The notes below the pieces were generated by a model. That model was given only the letters and a program-made list of their open reading frames with translations. It ran no database searches and was not told where the DNA came from. The translations under genes were made by a program, and so were the position numbers. Positions 49,767 to 52,500 of a DNA stretch of 52,500 nucleotides are shown here, in pieces; within the stretch, counting starts at the first letter, position 1; every line of letters begins with the position of its first letter. This DNA comes from Glandiceps talaboti. Its lineage: Eukaryota > Hemichordata > Enteropneusta > Spengelidae. The stretch covers positions 9,372,501 through 9,425,000 of the forward strand of contig NC_135556.1 of NCBI RefSeq assembly GCF_964340395.1, written 5' to 3'.

Positions 49767-50967
49767 TTTTTTCCCCAGTAACTCTTCAATTTGTTCATAA
49801 TATTGGTAGTACCATATAAGAACTACACGATAGGGCAAGGCAAAATCACTGTATCGAGTAACATGAAGTATGTAATAAAAGACTTAATGTAATCGACGTT
49901 TTACGTCAGTTAATTGACAAAACATTAAATGCCTCACTGATCTGTTCGTCTAAAGCGGAAACAGCTTTGCCCCAAGTGTTTCTATACAGCAATAATAAAG
50001 CAAAGCATTCTAGTATAAGCGGCAGTCCAAACTTCTGTAAAATTTAAAGACTTAATGTAAAGTTAAACAGAACTACGGTATCTAGCTTCAGGACTGATAG
50101 ACAACGGCATCTACAAGCAGCGACATGTACTAGGAAACTTTAACATGCAATATAATCACACGAGAATTTATTAACCCACGAGATGATACGTTTCTGATCA
50201 GACATGACCGGTTAAACGTAGACCCAAAGTTTTATTTTCATGAAAATTGTGAAGTTTTCGTGTGACCTGAGCTCTAATTTAAAACAGTTTAAGGTGGACA
50301 CTACTATATTAACGCACATACAATTAAAGAAGCTCGAGGAAACTCCTTGTCTGTGATTAACGTATGTGTTCTGTTCATCTTATATACCTGTTGGTAACAA
50401 GCTTACTTCAGAAATAGTCAATAACACTGAACACAAGCCGAGAGTCTTTTTAAAAACAAAATCATTTTCGGGCATTAAAGCAGAAGTAGCTTCAACTGGG
50501 ATGGTTTTTATTCAACAAGTAACCAACGATATATTCACTGCAACTTGCTCATGATCAGTTACTTATAAAAAGAAAATTTGTCTGTTAATTAGTGGTCGAT
50601 AGTATCCGTAGATGGTGTAGTGACATGTTTAAATCTTAAACGGGAGCTAGATTTGAATCTGTAACCATGTTAAAACTGTACTAGTTGTAACTGGAGGATC
50701 GATTTCCGACCAAACAACCACAATATAGTTAAAATACCAAAAACTAGACATTGACCCTGTCAATCAGTGGTCGATATTATCCATACGTATTGCAATAGGG
50801 GTTAAATAACGATCGTCGTTGAAGGCACTGATGATTGGGTTCGGACCCAAAAGTCAATTTGATTACACATATCATGTATACAGCTACAAAAAAATGCGTT
50901 CACTAATAGTTGATCCCATTCTGTTCAGGGTGTACGACATAACGAGTAAGTCATTTGTATCTTACAA

Positions 50968-50991
50968 GACAGACAGACAGACAGACAGACA

Positions 50992-51036
<45 letters not shown>

Positions 51037-51037
51037 T
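50968..51037. repeat. (CAGA)n(CA)n(TA)n compound microsatellite
   Basis: CAGA tetramers grade into CA then TA dinucleotides within the intron. Confidence 0.95.
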
Positions 51038-51860
51038 CAACTGCAGCAAGTACTACTTTACTCACAACAAAGACACACACAAAAAAGAAAAAACGAGAAA
51101 CACTATAATTCATCCCATCCCATACTATGCCGTGATACGTTTCCTAGTGGAGGGAAATAAACCTTGACGCTTACTTATTCAAATGAAAAGTCAATCGGAA
51201 TGAGAATTATATGTGACACTCATTCTGATGGGATACGACAAGGTGAATTGCGTGCAGTCCTTGTTTGATTACCCATAGCCGTTGGGCAACGCCAACGTAA
51301 AATCCACGTAGTAACATTACTTCCCATGCGTTTTGTTTGTTTGGAGTCGGTTAATACAATAATTTATAACTTCCAGAACAAGTCTTCGTGTAAATAAGAC
51401 TCAGTCAATCCGATTTTCTTAATTTGTGACAAATCACGGAAACTTTTATCTTGAAATGTTGCCCCTACAGGTTACTTAAGGGCAATATAATGATACGAAC
51501 ATAATATAAAATAATACAAAGAGGTACACGCTTTAGATTATCATTAGTATTAGTTAGCATTTTGAGGATTAGACGCAACAATTTCCTCTAAATGATTCCT
51601 CAGTCTGAATCGAACAGAGTCTACAGGCGACAAAACGTTTCTATTTTACAAACTTCTTCAAAAAGTTGCGATACATATTAAAATATGATGTTTGAGAGAC
51701 AATTTTCTGGTCTATGGACACAAACTAATTGAACCTAGCCCTCCGTTGTTTAACGTATACGAGCAAATTGTTGCATAATATCCTCAAGCGCAAAACTAGG
51801 ACTTTGTGGAGTATAAAGATGATTAAGCTATACATCTGATTCTTTTCATTTCTATTGCAG

Positions 51861-52500
51861 ATACTATGTTATATTCCATCCATTAAAACCACGTCTACAA
51901 AAGGTTGCTGTTCTTGTCATCTCCGTGGTCATTTGGATTGTTTCCTTCGTTATTGCTATTCCTACGCCAATGCACATGGAATTCTCAAGTGGGAGAGACA
52001 AACAATTCCAAATGATCCATTTCTGTGGTGAATACTGGGCAGATAGAGTTGCCTCGCGGGCCTATCTTCTGCTCCTCAGCATCCTTGAATACATGCTGCC
52101 GATGTTGATAATGATTGTGGCGTACTTCAGTATCATACGGAAAGTATGGCTACGTCGTGCTCTTAGCTACTCCTCTCACCACCACCAGCAACATCAACAA
52201 GAGTTAACTTCAGACCCAAAAAAGAAAACCATCCGAATGCTGGCTACTGTTGTGGTAGCGTTCGGGATATGCTGGGGTCCCTACCATATCTATAGCATAA
52301 TCGTACATTTCAACGAAGAAATCTTAATGCAAGTGCACAATGACATGACAGTGTTTTACATAGTTGAATGCCTCGCCATGGCTAACAGTGTTGTCAATAC
52401 GGTTGTATTCTTTCTATTCAATGATACGTATCGTAAGGAATGCTGGGAAATGATGAAGACCCTGACTGGATCCAACAAGGCATCGAAAGGACGAGGGATT
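51861..52500 (+). CDS. PROKR: Prokineticin receptor-like GPCR, exon 2 (runs off window)
   Basis: Second exon, preceded by a pyrimidine tract and TTGCAG. Its first base completes R148, and the frame stays open for 213 codons to the window end with no stop. It encodes Y-Y-V-I-F-HPLKPR after E-R (the HPLKPR string is typical of prokineticin receptors), TM4 with W173, and ECL2 with C203 in an FCGEYW context. TM5 (about 215-238) has P228 and Y236. ICL3 carries a His/Gln run (254-261). TM6 has CWGPY (285-289). TM7 reads FYIVECLAMANSVVNTVVF, very close to the vertebrate FYVVECIAMSNSMINTVCF type, so NPxxY is replaced by NTVVF as in that family. The C-terminal tail starts near 335 and the visible protein reaches 361 residues; the end of the tail lies outside. 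Neuropeptide FF, NPY or orexin-type receptors are less likely because of these strings. Confidence 0.92.

Larger units (their letters stand above)
41463..51860 (+). other. Intron of the prokineticin receptor-like gene (10,398 bp)
   Basis: Bounded by GTAAGT at 41463 and TTGCAG ending at 51860. The phase-2 split falls in the arginine codon of the ERY motif at the end of TM3. Vertebrate PROKR coding regions are, as I recall, also split close to this point, which would support orthology. Contents: mostly unique AT-rich DNA; a Penelope-like cluster with (CATA)n tracts (45005-46302), a reversed MITE A (46941-47235), a short (AATCT)n tract (48741-48773), a 16-bp inverted repeat (49450-49465 / 49751-49766) and a CAGA/CA/TA tract (50968-51037). 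No other exon is recognised inside it. Confidence 0.88.

Noticed and set aside
49613-49798. 61-codon minus-strand frame as a small gene
   Set aside because: No recognised domain, lies in an intron, and overlaps one arm of a short inverted repeat.

Overview
The window is AT-rich animal nuclear DNA. It has one recognisable host gene, split by a 10.4-kb intron, in a landscape of microsatellites, small inverted-repeat elements and decayed retroelements. The gene is a rhodopsin-class GPCR with the prokineticin-receptor signature. Together with Penelope-like and CR1/L2-like relics, this suggests a marine invertebrate (for example hemichordate, cephalochordate or lophotrochozoan). The sequence alone does not settle the phylum. 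I see no rRNA, tRNA, CRISPR, operon or plasmid-like structure.

Layout. 1-15 kb: non-coding DNA with a SINE-like repeat (about 715-880), MITE family A copies (2046-2423 and a diverged copy at 2990-3355), fold-back elements (7561-7740, 8588-8704, 9977-10085), a TTAGGTAGGTAAGC-type minisatellite (10.1-10.86 kb), a simple-repeat cluster (12.4-13.6 kb) and a 350-bp inverted-repeat element (14694-15043). 15-29 kb: another family A MITE (17242-17591), an inverted-repeat-bounded element with three 132-bp tandem units in its left arm (17903-20063), one copy of a 260-bp mobile repeat (20845-21104) and a further MITE A (26080-26434). 29-34.5 kb: three broken LINE reverse-transcriptase fragments. 36.7-40 kb: a clean fold-back element with a 9-bp target duplication, the inverted second copy of the 260-bp repeat, and a Penelope-like 3' fragment with a GIY-YIG endonuclease. 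41-52.5 kb: the receptor gene, plus strand, exon 1 at 41020-41462 and exon 2 from 51861 past the window end. Its intron holds a second, inverted Penelope-like cluster and a reversed MITE A.

The most unusual signal is a set of very short (23-35 bp) hairpins starting CATAGA and ending near TCTAT. Each is flanked by an exact or near-exact 8-bp direct repeat, between about 25.4 and 33.8 kb. One has a paralogous empty site inside the same window. They look like insertions far smaller than ordinary MITEs. A second hairpin type (CTCAGACC...GGTCTGAG) may be related. Also notable: all Penelope-like pieces abut (TATG)n tracts, two begin at the same internal point, and a (TA)n tract has expanded in frame inside a LINE reverse transcriptase.

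Nearly all longer open frames are translations of simple repeats or chance frames and are not annotated as genes.
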